DNA of 64,000 bases. Source: Amycolatopsis oliviviridis (GTDB taxonomy: Bacteria > Actinomycetota > Actinomycetes > Mycobacteriales > Pseudonocardiaceae). The translations under genes and the position numbers were made by a program. Location: positions 310,001 through 374,000 of the forward strand of contig NZ_BNAY01000004.1 of the NCBI RefSeq assembly GCF_014654365.1, written 5' to 3'. The notes beneath the pieces are model-generated. The model searched no databases and was not told where the DNA came from. It saw only the letters and a list, made by a program, of their open reading frames with translations. Below, one piece after another: positions 6,788 to 15,469 of this stretch (its first letter is position 1; every line of letters starts with the position of its first letter).

Positions 6788-8332
6788 ATGACCGAGCAGG
6801 GCACGGTGCCGCTTCAGGCGGCCTCGGAATCCGACGAGCAGGCATTGCTCCAGCGGCTCCGTGATGGGGAGGACGCCGCCTTCGGGGAGCTTTTCGAACT
6901 TCACGCCGCGGCGGTGCGGCGGTTGGCGCGCAGTCTGGCCTCCGATCGGTCGGAGGCGGAGGACATCACGGCCGAGACCTTCTTCCGGGTGCTTCAGGCG
7001 TTGCGCCGGGGTGCGGGGCCGCGGGATTACGTGCGGGCGTATCTGCTGACGGTGGCCCGCCGGGTTTCGTGGGAGTGGCACGGGGCGCGTCGTGATGTGC
7101 CGGTGAGCGACGACGAGCTGACTTTCCGGGCCGGGGCGGGGGCGGACACGCATGCCCGTACGGCCGAGCATTCGCTGATCACGACCGCTTTCACGAGTTT
7201 GCCGGAGCGCTGGCGTTCGGTGTTGTGGCAGACGGAGGTCGAGGGCGAGCAGCCGGCGATGGTCGCGCCGCATTTCGGGTTGAGCGCGAACGCGACGGCG
7301 GCTTTGGCGCGGCGGGCGCGGCAGGGGCTGCGGGCGGCGTATCTGCAGGCGCATCTGTCGGTGAACCGCGGGCCGGATTCGTGTCGTGCGGTGGTGGAGA
7401 AGCTGGGCGGGTTCACCGCGGGCAGTGTCACCGGGGCCGAGGCTCGCCGGATCAAGACCCATCTGATCGCGTGCCAGTCCTGCCGGGCGACGCACGACGA
7501 GCTGCGTGACGTCTGTTCCTCGCTGCGGGCGCACGCCGGGGTGGTGGCGCTGCTGGTGCCGGCGGCCGTCGGGGCCCACGCGAGCGGGGCACTGTCCGGG
7601 TTCGCGGCTTCCGTCAAGGGTCTTCTGCTCGGGTCGAAGGTGAAGGTCGGTCTGGCGGTGGCGTCGACGGCCGCCGCGGGCGCGGTCGGGATCGTGGCCG
7701 GTCCGGCCGTGTTCGGTACCGATGTCTCCCACACCGTCGGCCTGTCCGGGGGTGGGCTGCCGGAGCTGGCGTTGCTGCCGGCGCAGGTCGCCCCGCCCGC
7801 GCACGATCAGCCGATCGAGATCCCGCCGCAGCGGATCGCCGAGGACAAGCTGCACGGCAAGGGTTCCCAGCCGTCCGAGACCGGGCGGGGGCCGAGTGCC
7901 GAGCTCGGCGTGTCCGACATGCCGAGCCTGCCCGGTGTGGGCACGCCGCGGAAGGAGCTGGGTGGCGGGGACGTCGCGCGGCCGCCGTCGGAGTCCGAGG
8001 GCAAGCCGTTGCAGGAGACCTCGCCGCGGAACGAGGTCCCTCCGGACACGGGCACGAACCAGACCACCTCGAAGCGGGACGACATTCCGCCGGAATCGCT
8101 CAACCCGACCGAAGAGTCGCTGAGCCCGACCACGACGACGACGCGGGACTCCACCGAGGCGGACACACCGGAGTCGACGACTGACCCGGAAGGGTCTTCT
8201 TCACCGGTGACGGGCACTCCCGAAAGCACGACCGGGACGTCGTCCGATCAGCCGTCGGAGGACGAGCCGAGCCCGGTGAAGCCCACTTCTCACTATCCGG
8301 AACCGGGTGTCGACTACCCGACGTGCCCATAA
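6788..8332 (+). CDS. ECF-type sigma factor fused to zinc-finger anti-sigma-like and membrane tail
   Basis: 514 residues from ATG 6788, preceded by GAGGAGG at good spacing. Residues about 15-195 are an ECF sigma factor: region 2 (FGELFELHAAAVRRLARSLA, then ITAETFFRVL) and region 4 (FTSLPERWRSVLW, LSANATAALARRARQGLR). A zinc-finger anti-sigma-like motif follows at about 225-245 (HLIACQSC, i.e. HxxxCxxC with a preceding conserved helix). There is a hydrophobic stretch at about 280-305 (VGLAVASTAAAGAVGIVAG), then about 200 residues of low-complexity Pro/Ser/Thr/Glu sequence that would lie outside the cell. Such single-chain sigma/anti-sigma fusions are known among ECF groups with C-terminal extensions. 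Release by proteolysis or by a conformational switch is my inference. Confidence 0.85.
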   Translation: MTEQGTVPLQAASESDEQALLQRLRDGEDAAFGELFELHAAAVRRLARSLASDRSEAEDITAETFFRVLQALRRGAGPRDYVRAYLLTVARRVSWEWHGARRDVPVSDDELTFRAGAGADTHARTAEHSLITTAFTSLPERWRSVLWQTEVEGEQPAMVAPHFGLSANATAALARRARQGLRAAYLQAHLSVNRGPDSCRAVVEKLGGFTAGSVTGAEARRIKTHLIACQSCRATHDELRDVCSSLRAHAGVVALLVPAAVGAHASGALSGFAASVKGLLLGSKVKVGLAVASTAAAGAVGIVAGPAVFGTDVSHTVGLSGGGLPELALLPAQVAPPAHDQPIEIPPQRIAEDKLHGKGSQPSETGRGPSAELGVSDMPSLPGVGTPRKELGGGDVARPPSESEGKPLQETSPRNEVPPDTGTNQTTSKRDDIPPESLNPTEESLSPTTTTTRDSTEADTPESTTDPEGSSSPVTGTPESTTGTSSDQPSEDEPSPVKPTSHYPEPGVDYPTCP

Positions 8333-8437
8333 CGCCCGAGCGGGCATATCGCCCCCGAACTCTCGCGAATCCGGCCGCCATCACGGTACGGTGGAACTCG
8401 CTCACGACGAGCGAGCGGCCGCGCGGGAGGCGACTGA

Positions 8438-8878
8438 ATGAACCGGCTGGTGCACGGCGAGGACGGCCGTGACTGGGTGGTCCGAGCCCAGATGGAATGG
8501 CGTGCTCCCGCGACTGCGGACGATTTCGAGCACGACGTGGCGGGCAGCTATGGCCCGGGTATCGCGATGATCGCCGTGACGGCGCTGCTCGCGATCGTGC
8601 TCATCATGTGGACACCCGCCGACGTGATGATCCCGTCCTGGGTTCCGCTGGCGCTGTTGCTGATCGCGTTGTTCTTCCCGCTGCGGTGGATCCTGCGCCG
8701 TCCGTGGACCGTGGTCGCCGAGACCGAGGGCGATCTGGCGGGCGACAGGCCGTCCGAGCGCTGGGTGGGCACCATCCGCGGCATGTTCACCGTGCGCGGC
8801 GAGGTCTCGAAGATCACCAAGACCATCCAGAAGCACTCGCTGCCGGATTTCGACGGCCCGTTGCACCCGGTGGAGTAG
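8438..8878 (+). CDS. Conserved actinobacterial two-helix membrane protein
   Basis: 146 residues from ATG 8438, preceded by GGGAGG. The N-terminal 40 residues are polar (WVVRAQMEWRAPA). Two transmembrane helices follow (GIAMIAVTALLAIVLIMW and WVPLALLLIALFFPLRWIL), then an RRPWTVVAETEGD segment and a basic tail. The RRPW...E segment after the second helix looks family-conserved, but I know no function. It lies 32 bp before the DNA glycosylase gene on the same strand and may share its transcript. Confidence 0.75.
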   Translation: MNRLVHGEDGRDWVVRAQMEWRAPATADDFEHDVAGSYGPGIAMIAVTALLAIVLIMWTPADVMIPSWVPLALLLIALFFPLRWILRRPWTVVAETEGDLAGDRPSERWVGTIRGMFTVRGEVSKITKTIQKHSLPDFDGPLHPVE

Positions 8879-8910
8879 TCGCGGCGGCCTGAACGCGCGA
8901 GACTGGGGCC

Positions 8911-9774
8911 ATGCCCGAGTTACCCGAGGTCGAAGCGCTCGCTCACCACCTGCGTGAACACGCGGTGGGCAAGACGGTCTTCCGTGTCGACGTGTCGTCT
9001 CTCAGCGTGCTGAAGACGGCGACACCGCCGTGGACCGAGCTGCACGGCCGCGAGGTCACCGGGGCCGGCCGGTTCGGCAAGCACCTCGACCTCGTCGCCG
9101 GGGATCTCCATCTGGTCGTCCACCTGGCGAGGGCGGGCTGGCTGCGCTGGTCCGACGCGTTGTCGCCGACGCCGCTCAAACCCGGAAAGGGCCCGATCTC
9201 GCTGCGCGTCCACCTCGACGCGGCCGCCGGACCGGGCTTCGACCTCACCGAGGCCGGTACGAAGAAGGGCCTGGCGGTCTGGATCGTGCGTGACCCGGAG
9301 AAGGAGGTCGCCAGTATCGCGCGGCTCGGGCCGGACGCGCTTTCGCTGGACCGCACGGGGCTCGAAAAGCTGTTCGCCGGGCGCACCGAGCGGCTGAAGA
9401 CGGCGCTGACCGATCAGTCGCTGATCGCCGGGATCGGCAACGCCTACTCCGACGAGATCATGCACAGGGCGAAGCTTTCCCCTTACGCCACAACCGGAAA
9501 GCTGTCCGAAGGGGCGCTCGACGGGCTTTCGGAGGCGATCCGCGAAGTGCTGACCAGTGCCGTGACGCGCTCGGTCGGCCAGTCCGCGGCCCGGCTCAAG
9601 GGCGAGAAGCGGTCCGGGCTGCGGGTGCACGCGCGGACCGGGCTGCCGTGCCCGGTCTGCGGTGACACGATCCGCGAGATCTCGTTCGCGGACAAGTCCT
9701 TCCAGTACTGCCCGACCTGCCAGACCGGCGGGAAACCCCTCGCGGACCGGCGGATGTCGCGCCTGCTGAAGTGA
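8911..9774 (+). CDS. Fpg/Nei-family DNA glycosylase/AP lyase
   Basis: 287 residues. Base-excision repair enzyme that removes oxidised bases. The N-terminus MPELPEVE supplies the catalytic Pro2 and Glu3. A GRFGKHLDL segment carries the conserved lysine of the N-terminal domain. The helix-two-turn-helix is recognisable in DQSLIAGIGNAYSDEIMHRAKLSP. The C-terminal zinc finger has the CPVC ... CPTCQ pattern (C-x2-C-x16-C-x2-C). The zinc-finger loop has Lys where many Fpg proteins have the lesion-recognition Arg (DKSFQYC against the usual GRS/T-type), which suggests the Nei2/Fpg2-like actinobacterial branch and an altered substrate range. It converges on a serine hydrolase across a long palindrome. 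Confidence 0.88.
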   Translation: MPELPEVEALAHHLREHAVGKTVFRVDVSSLSVLKTATPPWTELHGREVTGAGRFGKHLDLVAGDLHLVVHLARAGWLRWSDALSPTPLKPGKGPISLRVHLDAAAGPGFDLTEAGTKKGLAVWIVRDPEKEVASIARLGPDALSLDRTGLEKLFAGRTERLKTALTDQSLIAGIGNAYSDEIMHRAKLSPYATTGKLSEGALDGLSEAIREVLTSAVTRSVGQSAARLKGEKRSGLRVHARTGLPCPVCGDTIREISFADKSFQYCPTCQTGGKPLADRRMSRLLK

Positions 9775-9781
9775 CCCGCCA

Positions 9782-9851
9782 CCCCGCATTTCGTCCTCTG
9801 GATGCGGTACTTGCGCACGCAAGTACCGCATCCAGAGGACGAAATGCGGGG
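9782..9851. repeat. 34-bp perfect palindrome, family A copy 1
   Basis: Arms 9782-9815 and 9818-9851 are exact reverse complements separated by 2 nt. The core CGTCCTCTGGATGCGGTA recurs in the palindromes at 24527-24594 and, with changes, at 35490-35562. It sits between convergent genes, ending 2 bp before the stop of the serine hydrolase, so it can also act as a bidirectional terminator. Confidence 0.85.
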
Positions 9852-9852
9852 A

Positions 9853-10977
9853 TCAGCAGAGGGCGGCGGCGACCGCGGGAAGCGAGCTGCGCGGCAGCGG
9901 GTTCTCGTGTGCCACATCCTTCGCCAGGTCGTACACGTTGAGCGCCAGCACGATCTGCTTCGAGCCGTCCTCGGTGCTCATCGAGACGCTGTAGAACCCC
10001 GGCCCGGCTCCGGTGTTGCCCCAGACCGTCTTCGGCCCACCCGGACAGGGCAGGTTGAGCGTCTCGACGCCGGCGCCGTACGCCCCGAACTCGCCGGACG
10101 GCACGAGCCGCTCGAGTTCGGCCTGCTGCGCGGGCTCCAGCAGGTGTCCTGCCAGCAGCGCGCGATGGAACGTCGCGAGATCGTCGACGGTCGAGACCAT
10201 CGCGCCCGCGGTCCAGTCGTACGACGGGCTGAACACGGTCATGTCCTGCCCGCTCAGGTCGTATCCGTGCAGATGCGGGCCGCGCAGGAACGGCGACCGC
10301 AGCGGAAAGGACGTCCGGCCGAGGCCGAGCGGATCGAGGATCCGCCGCTGGATCTCCTCGCGGACATCGTTGTGCGTGACCTTCTCGATCACCTTGCCCA
10401 GCAACAGATAGCCCGTGTTCGAGTAGTCCGTCTCCGTGCCGGGCGCGAACGACGGCGGATCGATCAGCGACCGCCGGATCACCTCGGACGGCGGGTAGAC
10501 GTACGCCCGGTTCCCCCGCACGAGGTACGGGTCGAAGAAGTGCGGATCCAGCGGATCGTGCACGCCGCTCGTGTGGTTCAGCAGCATGCGCAAGGTGATC
10601 TTTCCCGGCTCGTAGCCCGGTCCACGCACGACACCGGGCAGCCGTCGCTCGATCGAATCGTCGAGCGAAAGCGCGCCTTCGCCCGCGAGCTGCAGGACGA
10701 CCGTGGCGACGAACGCCTTGGTGTTGCTGGCGATCCGGAACCGGTGATGCGGCCCCGCGGCTTCGCGTGTGGCCGGGTTCGCGTACCCGGCGCCGAAGCG
10801 CGAGACCGCCTCACCGTTCCGGACGAAGGCGACCGCTCCCGGGAAACCCCCTTCGGCGACCAGGTCCCCGACAGCCGCGCGCACCGGATCCCCGGCCGCG
10901 GCCGCCGTCCCCGCCGACGCGCCCGTCAGCAGGACCCCCGCCAGCACGCCCGCCGCGAGTTTCCCCGATCCGCGCAT
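9853..10977 (-). CDS. Secreted serine hydrolase, class C beta-lactamase/D-Ala-D-Ala carboxypeptidase fold
   Basis: 374 residues from ATG 10977, with GGGGAGGAA just upstream. A signal peptide (KLAAGVLAGVLLTGASAGTAAAA) is cleaved near residue 28. The S12/beta-lactamase fold is shown by the SxxK motif SNTK at about residue 85, HTSG at about 135, the YxN motif YSN at about 185, and a C-terminal GNTGAGPGF in place of KTG. Members hydrolyse D-alanyl peptides, esters or beta-lactams outside the cell. Without further motifs the substrate is open, and a peptidoglycan-trimming or esterase role is as likely as drug resistance. Confidence 0.88.
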   Translation of the reverse strand: MRGSGKLAAGVLAGVLLTGASAGTAAAAGDPVRAAVGDLVAEGGFPGAVAFVRNGEAVSRFGAGYANPATREAAGPHHRFRIASNTKAFVATVVLQLAGEGALSLDDSIERRLPGVVRGPGYEPGKITLRMLLNHTSGVHDPLDPHFFDPYLVRGNRAYVYPPSEVIRRSLIDPPSFAPGTETDYSNTGYLLLGKVIEKVTHNDVREEIQRRILDPLGLGRTSFPLRSPFLRGPHLHGYDLSGQDMTVFSPSYDWTAGAMVSTVDDLATFHRALLAGHLLEPAQQAELERLVPSGEFGAYGAGVETLNLPCPGGPKTVWGNTGAGPGFYSVSMSTEDGSKQIVLALNVYDLAKDVAHENPLPRSSLPAVAAALC

Positions 10978-11119
10978 TGTGTTCCTCCCCCGGAAGCGAT
11001 TGCCTGCGGACAGTCTTCTCCGCGCCACGGGGAGTGACCATGGGGAGAACACCCCGGTCTTGGGTAGGGTCGGCCCCACCCTCGGTTGTCACAACTCAAC
11101 GGAAAGTGGGGAGCAAACC

Positions 11120-12442
11120 TTGCACCCGGTTGGTCGAGCGCAGAGCATGGACGCCGTGTCCGGGCTCGAGATCGCGCAGATCATCCCGTGGGGTGTGGCG
11201 CTGCTGCTCGCGATCCTCGTCGTCGTCCTGCTGATCAAGCTGAGGCGTCCCGCGAGCATCGTCGAGAACGCCGTCCTGCAGGCCGTCCACCGGATGTCGA
11301 AGGCGACACCGGACCTCCGCGAGGGGCTGGACGAACAGGTCGCCGACAAGATCACCAGCCAGCTGCTGGAGATGCTCGACTGCGTCGCCGTCGGCATCAC
11401 CGACAGCGAGGGCACGCTGCTGTCGTGGGACGGCGAGGCCAACGACCACTACGTCGACCTCGTCGACGCCATCGGCAACGCGATCCGCAAGCACCGCCGC
11501 GAGGTCGTCGCGCACGACAAGATGCCGTGCAACCACCGCGGCACCTGCCGGATGCGGACCGCGGTGATCGTCCCGCTGATCGTCGAAGGCGAGACCGAGG
11601 CGGCGCTGCTGGTCGTCGGGCGCACGCGCGGGCGGCTGGTGCAGATGGCCGACGCGGTCGCGCAGTTCGTCTGCACCCAGTTCGAGCTCGCGCGCCTGGA
11701 CGAATCGAAGAACCAGCTTCAGCAGGCGGAGATCAAGGCGCTGCGCGCGCAGATCTCGCCGCACTTCGTCTACAACGCGCTCAACACCATCTCGTCGCTG
11801 ATCCGGACAGACCCGGAGGAAGCGCGAGAGCTGCTTCAGGACTTCGCGGACTTCACGCGCTACTCGTTCCGGACGTCGGGCATGTTCACCTCGCTCGCCG
11901 AGGAACTGCGCAACATCGACCGGTACCTGACCATCGAGAACGCCCGGTTCGGCGGACGGCTCGAAGTGCGGATGAAGATCGCGCCCGAGGTGCTTTCGGT
12001 GGTCGTCCCGTTCCTGATCATCCAGCCGCTGGTGGAGAACGCGGTCAAACACGGTCTCGCGTCGAAGCCTTCGGGCGGCTGCGTCACGGTGATCGCGGAG
12101 GACTACGGCGCCGAGGCGCTGATCAGCGTCGAGGACGACGGCATCGGCATGGAGCCGGCCAAGCTCGCGGACCTCCGCAGCCAGCACCGCACGGGCGCGC
12201 ACGTCGGCCTCGGCAACATCAACCAGCGGATGCAGCAGGTGTTCGGCCGCGACTACGCGCTCATGGTCGAGACGGCGCCCGGCGCCGGCATGAAGGTGAC
12301 CCTGCGGGTGCCGAAGTTCATGCCCGGCGTGCGGCCGAACCTGCCGGACTTCTCCGCCGACAGCGCCGCCGTCCCGCCCCAGGGCGGCTCGAACGAGTCC
12401 AGCGGGGTGAGCGGTTCGCGCAGCGGCGTGCTGCCCTCCTGA
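11120..12442 (+). CDS. LytS/BtsS-like sensor histidine kinase
   Basis: About 440 residues. The TTG at 11120 has a good Shine-Dalgarno (GTGGGGAG) 8 bp upstream; ATG 11147 is the alternative. One N-terminal transmembrane helix (IIPWGVALLLAILVVVLLI) is followed by a GAF-like domain (about 60-200) with a CNHRGTC cysteine/histidine motif. The His_kinase domain contains ISPHFVYNALNTISSLI, with the phospho-accepting His at about residue 215. The ATPase domain includes PLVENAVKHG and VEDDGIGM. This is the LytS/YpdA/BtsS class, which pairs with LytTR regulators. The matching LytTR regulator is at 14618, followed by carboxylate symporters, so sensing of a small organic acid is the likely role. Confidence 0.88.
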   Translation: MHPVGRAQSMDAVSGLEIAQIIPWGVALLLAILVVVLLIKLRRPASIVENAVLQAVHRMSKATPDLREGLDEQVADKITSQLLEMLDCVAVGITDSEGTLLSWDGEANDHYVDLVDAIGNAIRKHRREVVAHDKMPCNHRGTCRMRTAVIVPLIVEGETEAALLVVGRTRGRLVQMADAVAQFVCTQFELARLDESKNQLQQAEIKALRAQISPHFVYNALNTISSLIRTDPEEARELLQDFADFTRYSFRTSGMFTSLAEELRNIDRYLTIENARFGGRLEVRMKIAPEVLSVVVPFLIIQPLVENAVKHGLASKPSGGCVTVIAEDYGAEALISVEDDGIGMEPAKLADLRSQHRTGAHVGLGNINQRMQQVFGRDYALMVETAPGAGMKVTLRVPKFMPGVRPNLPDFSADSAAVPPQGGSNESSGVSGSRSGVLPS

Positions 12443-12461
12443 ACGTCGGTAACCTGGGGGT

Positions 12462-13307
12462 ATGAGCGTTGCGGACAAGCTGACCTCCCGTCTCCCGATG
12501 ATCGGCGAACGGGGTGAGCGCAAGGACGTCGTCGCCGTGGTCAAGCTGCACGGGGTGATCACGCCGACCCCCTCACCCCTGGCCAGGGGGTCGATCAACC
12601 TCGCCGCCGTCGAATCGGCGCTGACCCGCGCGTTCGCGCACGAGCGGCTGAAGGCCGTCGCGTTGCAGATCAACTCGCCGGGCGGGGCGCCGACGCAGTC
12701 GGGCCTGGTCGCGGAGCGGATCCGCCAGCTCGCCGACGAGAAGAACGTGCCGGTCCTGGCCTTCGCCGAGGACGTCGCCGCGTCCGGCGGGTACTGGCTG
12801 GCCTGCGCCGCCGACGAGATCTACGCGCATCGGACGTCGATGGTCGGTTCCATCGGCGTGATCAGCGGCGGGTTCGGGTTCACCGGCCTGCTGGAGCGGT
12901 TCGGCATCGAGCGGCGGCTGCACACCGCGGGCGCCAACAAGTCCCGGCTCGACCCGTTCAGCCCGGAGAAGCCGGAAGACGTCGAGTGGCTGAAGAAGAT
13001 GCACGGCCAGCTCCACGACCTGTTCGTCGACTGGGTCACCGAACGCCGGGGCGAGCGGCTGTCCGGGTCCGACGACCTGTTCAACGGGGACGTCTGGCTG
13101 GGCGCCCGCGCGGTCGAACTCGGCCTGATCGACGGCGTCGGCAGTCTGCGCCAGGTGATCACCGAGCGGTACCCGGACGCCGAGATCTCGGTCGCCGAAC
13201 CGAAGAAGCCGCTGCTGGCGCGGCTCGGCATCGGCGCCCCGGCCGCGGCGAGCGCGCTGCTCGATGCCGTCCAGCACAAGGCCGCCTGGAGCCGCTTCGG
13301 CCTCTGA
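12462..13307 (+). CDS. S49-family signal peptide peptidase-like protease
   Basis: 281 residues from ATG 12462. It shows the S49 (SppA/SohB) fold: LQINSPGGAPTQSGLVAERI at about 67-87, the nucleophile Ser in VAASGGYWLACAADEI at about residue 108, GSIGVISGGFGF, and the general-base Lys region AGANKSRLDPF at about 155. No transmembrane helix or signal peptide is obvious, unlike E. coli SppA, so it may be a cytoplasmic or peripherally attached form. These enzymes digest signal peptides or short membrane peptides. It starts 20 bp after the histidine kinase gene, so the two are probably co-transcribed. A long palindrome follows the stop. Confidence 0.88.
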   Translation: MSVADKLTSRLPMIGERGERKDVVAVVKLHGVITPTPSPLARGSINLAAVESALTRAFAHERLKAVALQINSPGGAPTQSGLVAERIRQLADEKNVPVLAFAEDVAASGGYWLACAADEIYAHRTSMVGSIGVISGGFGFTGLLERFGIERRLHTAGANKSRLDPFSPEKPEDVEWLKKMHGQLHDLFVDWVTERRGERLSGSDDLFNGDVWLGARAVELGLIDGVGSLRQVITERYPDAEISVAEPKKPLLARLGIGAPAAASALLDAVQHKAAWSRFGL

Positions 13308-13310
13308 CCC

Positions 13311-13373
13311 CACGCGCAATGAAGGGGCCTTTCATCGCAAAATTTGCGATGAAAGGCCCCTTCATTGCGCGTG
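13311..13373. repeat. 31-bp perfect palindrome, family B, acting as terminator
   Basis: Arms 13311-13341 and 13343-13373 are exact reverse complements with a single-base centre. They contain GAAGGGGCCTTTC and GAAAGGCCCCTTC, the core of the family seen at 1095, 42596, 42716 and 46434. It starts 3 bp after the S49 peptidase stop and would form a very stable hairpin in RNA. Confidence 0.88.
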
Positions 13374-13412
13374 CGGCCGCGTGGGGTTCACCCGAATGGT
13401 GGTAGGCCTAGG

Positions 13413-13467
13413 TGGTTCAGACCAGGTCTCATATCGGACATACCGCTTTGTTGTGAACGGCAACAAA
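13413..13467 (+). promoter_or_regulatory. Two operator-like dyads upstream of the glucanase gene
   Basis: TGGTTCAGACCA at 13413-13424 differs at two positions from the DasR dre core TGGTCTAGACCA. About 22 bp further on, TTTGTTG (13447-13453) and CAACAAA (13461-13467) form a 7-bp inverted repeat with a 7-nt spacer, 27 bp before the start codon. Both lie in the expected promoter interval of the GH16 gene. The regulators are not identified. Confidence 0.4.
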
Positions 13468-13494
13468 CCTCGACAGCGTTGACGAGGAGGTCCG

Positions 13495-14454
13495 ATGTCC
13501 GTGAATTATCCCCGCCGGAACACGAGCCGGAGCCGCTGGAAGACCGCGCTCGGTTCCGCGCTCGGCGCGGCCTTGCTGGCCGTCCCCCTGGCCTTCCCGG
13601 CGGCCGCCGCCGTCCCGCCCCCGCCGTCCGGCTGGACCACCGTGTTCACCGACGACTTCACCGGTGCGGCCGGTTCGCTCCCCTCGAACGAGAACTGGAT
13701 CATCGACACCGGCCACGCGTATCCCGGCGGCCCGGCCAACTGGGGCACCGGCGAGATCCAGAACTACACGGCCGACCCCGCCAACCTCGCCCAGGACGGT
13801 TCCGGCAACCTGCGGATCACGCCGCTGCGTGACGGCGCGGGCAACTGGACGTCGGCGCGGATCGAGACTCAGCGGGCGAATTTCAAACCGCCGCAGGGCG
13901 GCGCGCTCCGCATCGAAGGCCGCGTCCAGATGCCGAACGTCACCGGCGGCGCGGCACTCGGCTACTGGCCCGCGTTCTGGGCGCTCGGCTCGCCGTATCG
14001 CGGCAACTACTGGAACTGGCCCGCCGTCGGCGAGTTCGACATCATGGAGAACGTCAACGGGATCAATTCGGTCTGGGGCGTGCTGCACTGCGGCGTCAAC
14101 CCCGGCGGCCCGTGCAACGAGACCACCGGTCTCGTCGGCAGCCGGGCCTGCCCCGGCGCGAGCTGCCAGAGCGCGTTCCACACTTACACGTTCGAATGGG
14201 ACACGAGCGTCAGTCCCAACGTGTTCCGCTGGCTGGTCGACGGCCAGCAGTTCCATGCGGTCGCCCAGAATCAGGTCGACGCGACCACCTGGGCGAACAT
14301 GACCAACCACGCGGGCTATTTCGTGCTGCTCAACCTCGCGATCGGCGGGGCGTTCCCGAACAACAACTCGGGCACCACGACGCCAGGACCCGGGATCGCG
14401 CCGGGACACCCGATGCTCGTCGACTACGTCACCGTCCTGACCCGCGGCGCCTGA
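13495..14454 (+). CDS. Secreted GH16 endo-beta-glucanase (laminarinase-like)
   Basis: 319 residues from ATG 13495 with GAGGAGG upstream. A signal peptide with twin Arg near the start (NTSRSRWKTALGSALGAALL) ends at about residue 40 (PAAAAVP). The GH16 jelly-roll follows; the catalytic ExDxxE motif GEFDIMEN lies at about residues 178-185. Aromatic substrate-cleft residues (GYWPAFWALG, NYWNWPAVG) precede it and the conserved HTYTFEWD follows at about 226. No carbohydrate-binding module is attached. It likely cleaves beta-1,3- or mixed-linkage glucans outside the cell. It has its own promoter region with operator-like dyads and its own terminator. Confidence 0.9.
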   Translation: MSVNYPRRNTSRSRWKTALGSALGAALLAVPLAFPAAAAVPPPPSGWTTVFTDDFTGAAGSLPSNENWIIDTGHAYPGGPANWGTGEIQNYTADPANLAQDGSGNLRITPLRDGAGNWTSARIETQRANFKPPQGGALRIEGRVQMPNVTGGAALGYWPAFWALGSPYRGNYWNWPAVGEFDIMENVNGINSVWGVLHCGVNPGGPCNETTGLVGSRACPGASCQSAFHTYTFEWDTSVSPNVFRWLVDGQQFHAVAQNQVDATTWANMTNHAGYFVLLNLAIGGAFPNNNSGTTTPGPGIAPGHPMLVDYVTVLTRGA

Positions 14455-14529
14455 ACGCCGACCGGTTTCCTTCACCCGGTGAAGGGAGAGATGTGGCACG
14501 GCGAGGCGGTTCGTGTCACCGGAAAAGAT

Positions 14530-14577
14530 GACGGCACCGGCCACCCCGGGCGCGGGGGTGCCGGTGCCGTCCTTTTC
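14530..14577 (+). terminator. Intrinsic terminator after the GH16 gene
   Basis: An 17-bp stem (GACGGCACCGGC-bulge-ACCCC against GGGGTGCCGGTGCCGTC) with a short GC loop is followed by CTTTTC. It lies 75 bp after the glucanase stop and just before the LytTR regulator gene, so the regulator needs its own promoter or read-through. Confidence 0.75.
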
Positions 14578-14617
14578 GTTCGACTTTCGTGAAGCGGGCT
14601 GGACAAGGAACCCGGCA

Positions 14618-15463
14618 ATGGGCAGGATGCGTCTCACTGTGAGTGCTCACGATGACACCCGGAAGCTCATTGTCCTGGCGGTGGACGATGAGCCCAAAGG
14701 GCTAGACGAACTCGTCCACTGTCTCCGGAACAGTCCGCACGTCGCCCTGGTCTACCCGGCCATCGACGCTTCGGAGGCGCTGCGCCTGCTGTCCGCCGAC
14801 GACCCGAGGCTGGCCGATCGCAAGGCCCGGGGCCTGCCGATCGTGGACGCGGTGTTCGCCGACATCGACATGCCCGGCCTGTCCGGAATGGAGATGTCCC
14901 GCGTGTTCGCCGCGCTGCGCCCGTCGCCGGCGCTGGTGTTCGTGACCGGGCACGCGGAAGAGGCGGTCAACGCCTTCGACCTCGGCGCGCTCGACTATGT
15001 GCTCAAGCCGTACCAACAGGATCGGCTCGACCGTGCGATCACCCGCGTGATCGACAAACTCGCCGCGAACGCCGCCCCGCAGTACGGTCAGGAGGGCGGT
15101 CCGGGGCTGGTCAAGAACGACGACGAGGTCATCCCGGTCGAACTCGCCGGCACCACGAAGCTGATCCCGCGTTCTTCGGTCCGCTGGGTCGAGGCACAGG
15201 GTGACTACGCCCGGCTGTTCACCACCGACGGCAGCCACCTGGTCCGCATTCCGCTCGCCCAGCTCGAAGAACGCTGGGAGAAGGCGGGTTTCGTCCGGAT
15301 CCACCGGTCGTTCCTGGTCTCGCTGCCGCTGATCACCGAGCTGCGCATGGGCCAGGGCGGCTATCAGGTCGTGATCGGCAACGAGGAGAAGGTGCTGCCG
15401 GTGAGCCGCCGCCACACGCGGGCGCTCAAGGACCGGCTGGTCGGCGCCAACCGGTCGACGTAG
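14618..15463 (+). CDS. LytTR-family response regulator
   Basis: About 281 residues. ATG 14618 has AAGGA at 8-nt spacing; ATG 14627 is also possible. The receiver domain (VLAVDDEPKG at about 15-24) carries the phospho-acceptor Asp in FADIDMPGLSGMEM, then VFVTGHAEEAVNAF and the Lys in YVLKPYQQDRL. The C-terminal LytTR DNA-binding domain spans about 175-275 (IPRSSVRWVEAQGDYARLFT, FVRIHRSFLVSL). LytTR regulators bind imperfect direct repeats near promoters of their targets. Partner kinase is the LytS-like protein at 11120. It is directly followed by a small membrane protein and a symporter, the probable targets, as with BtsSR/YpdAB controlling carboxylate transporters in enterobacteria. Confidence 0.9.
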   Translation: MGRMRLTVSAHDDTRKLIVLAVDDEPKGLDELVHCLRNSPHVALVYPAIDASEALRLLSADDPRLADRKARGLPIVDAVFADIDMPGLSGMEMSRVFAALRPSPALVFVTGHAEEAVNAFDLGALDYVLKPYQQDRLDRAITRVIDKLAANAAPQYGQEGGPGLVKNDDEVIPVELAGTTKLIPRSSVRWVEAQGDYARLFTTDGSHLVRIPLAQLEERWEKAGFVRIHRSFLVSLPLITELRMGQGGYQVVIGNEEKVLPVSRRHTRALKDRLVGANRST

Positions 15464-15469
15464 CGGCGT

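Noticed and set aside
9853..11079. Beta-lactamase resistance determinant
   Set aside because: The fold is shared by many esterases and DD-peptidases; SxxK and YxN do not by themselves show beta-lactam hydrolysis.
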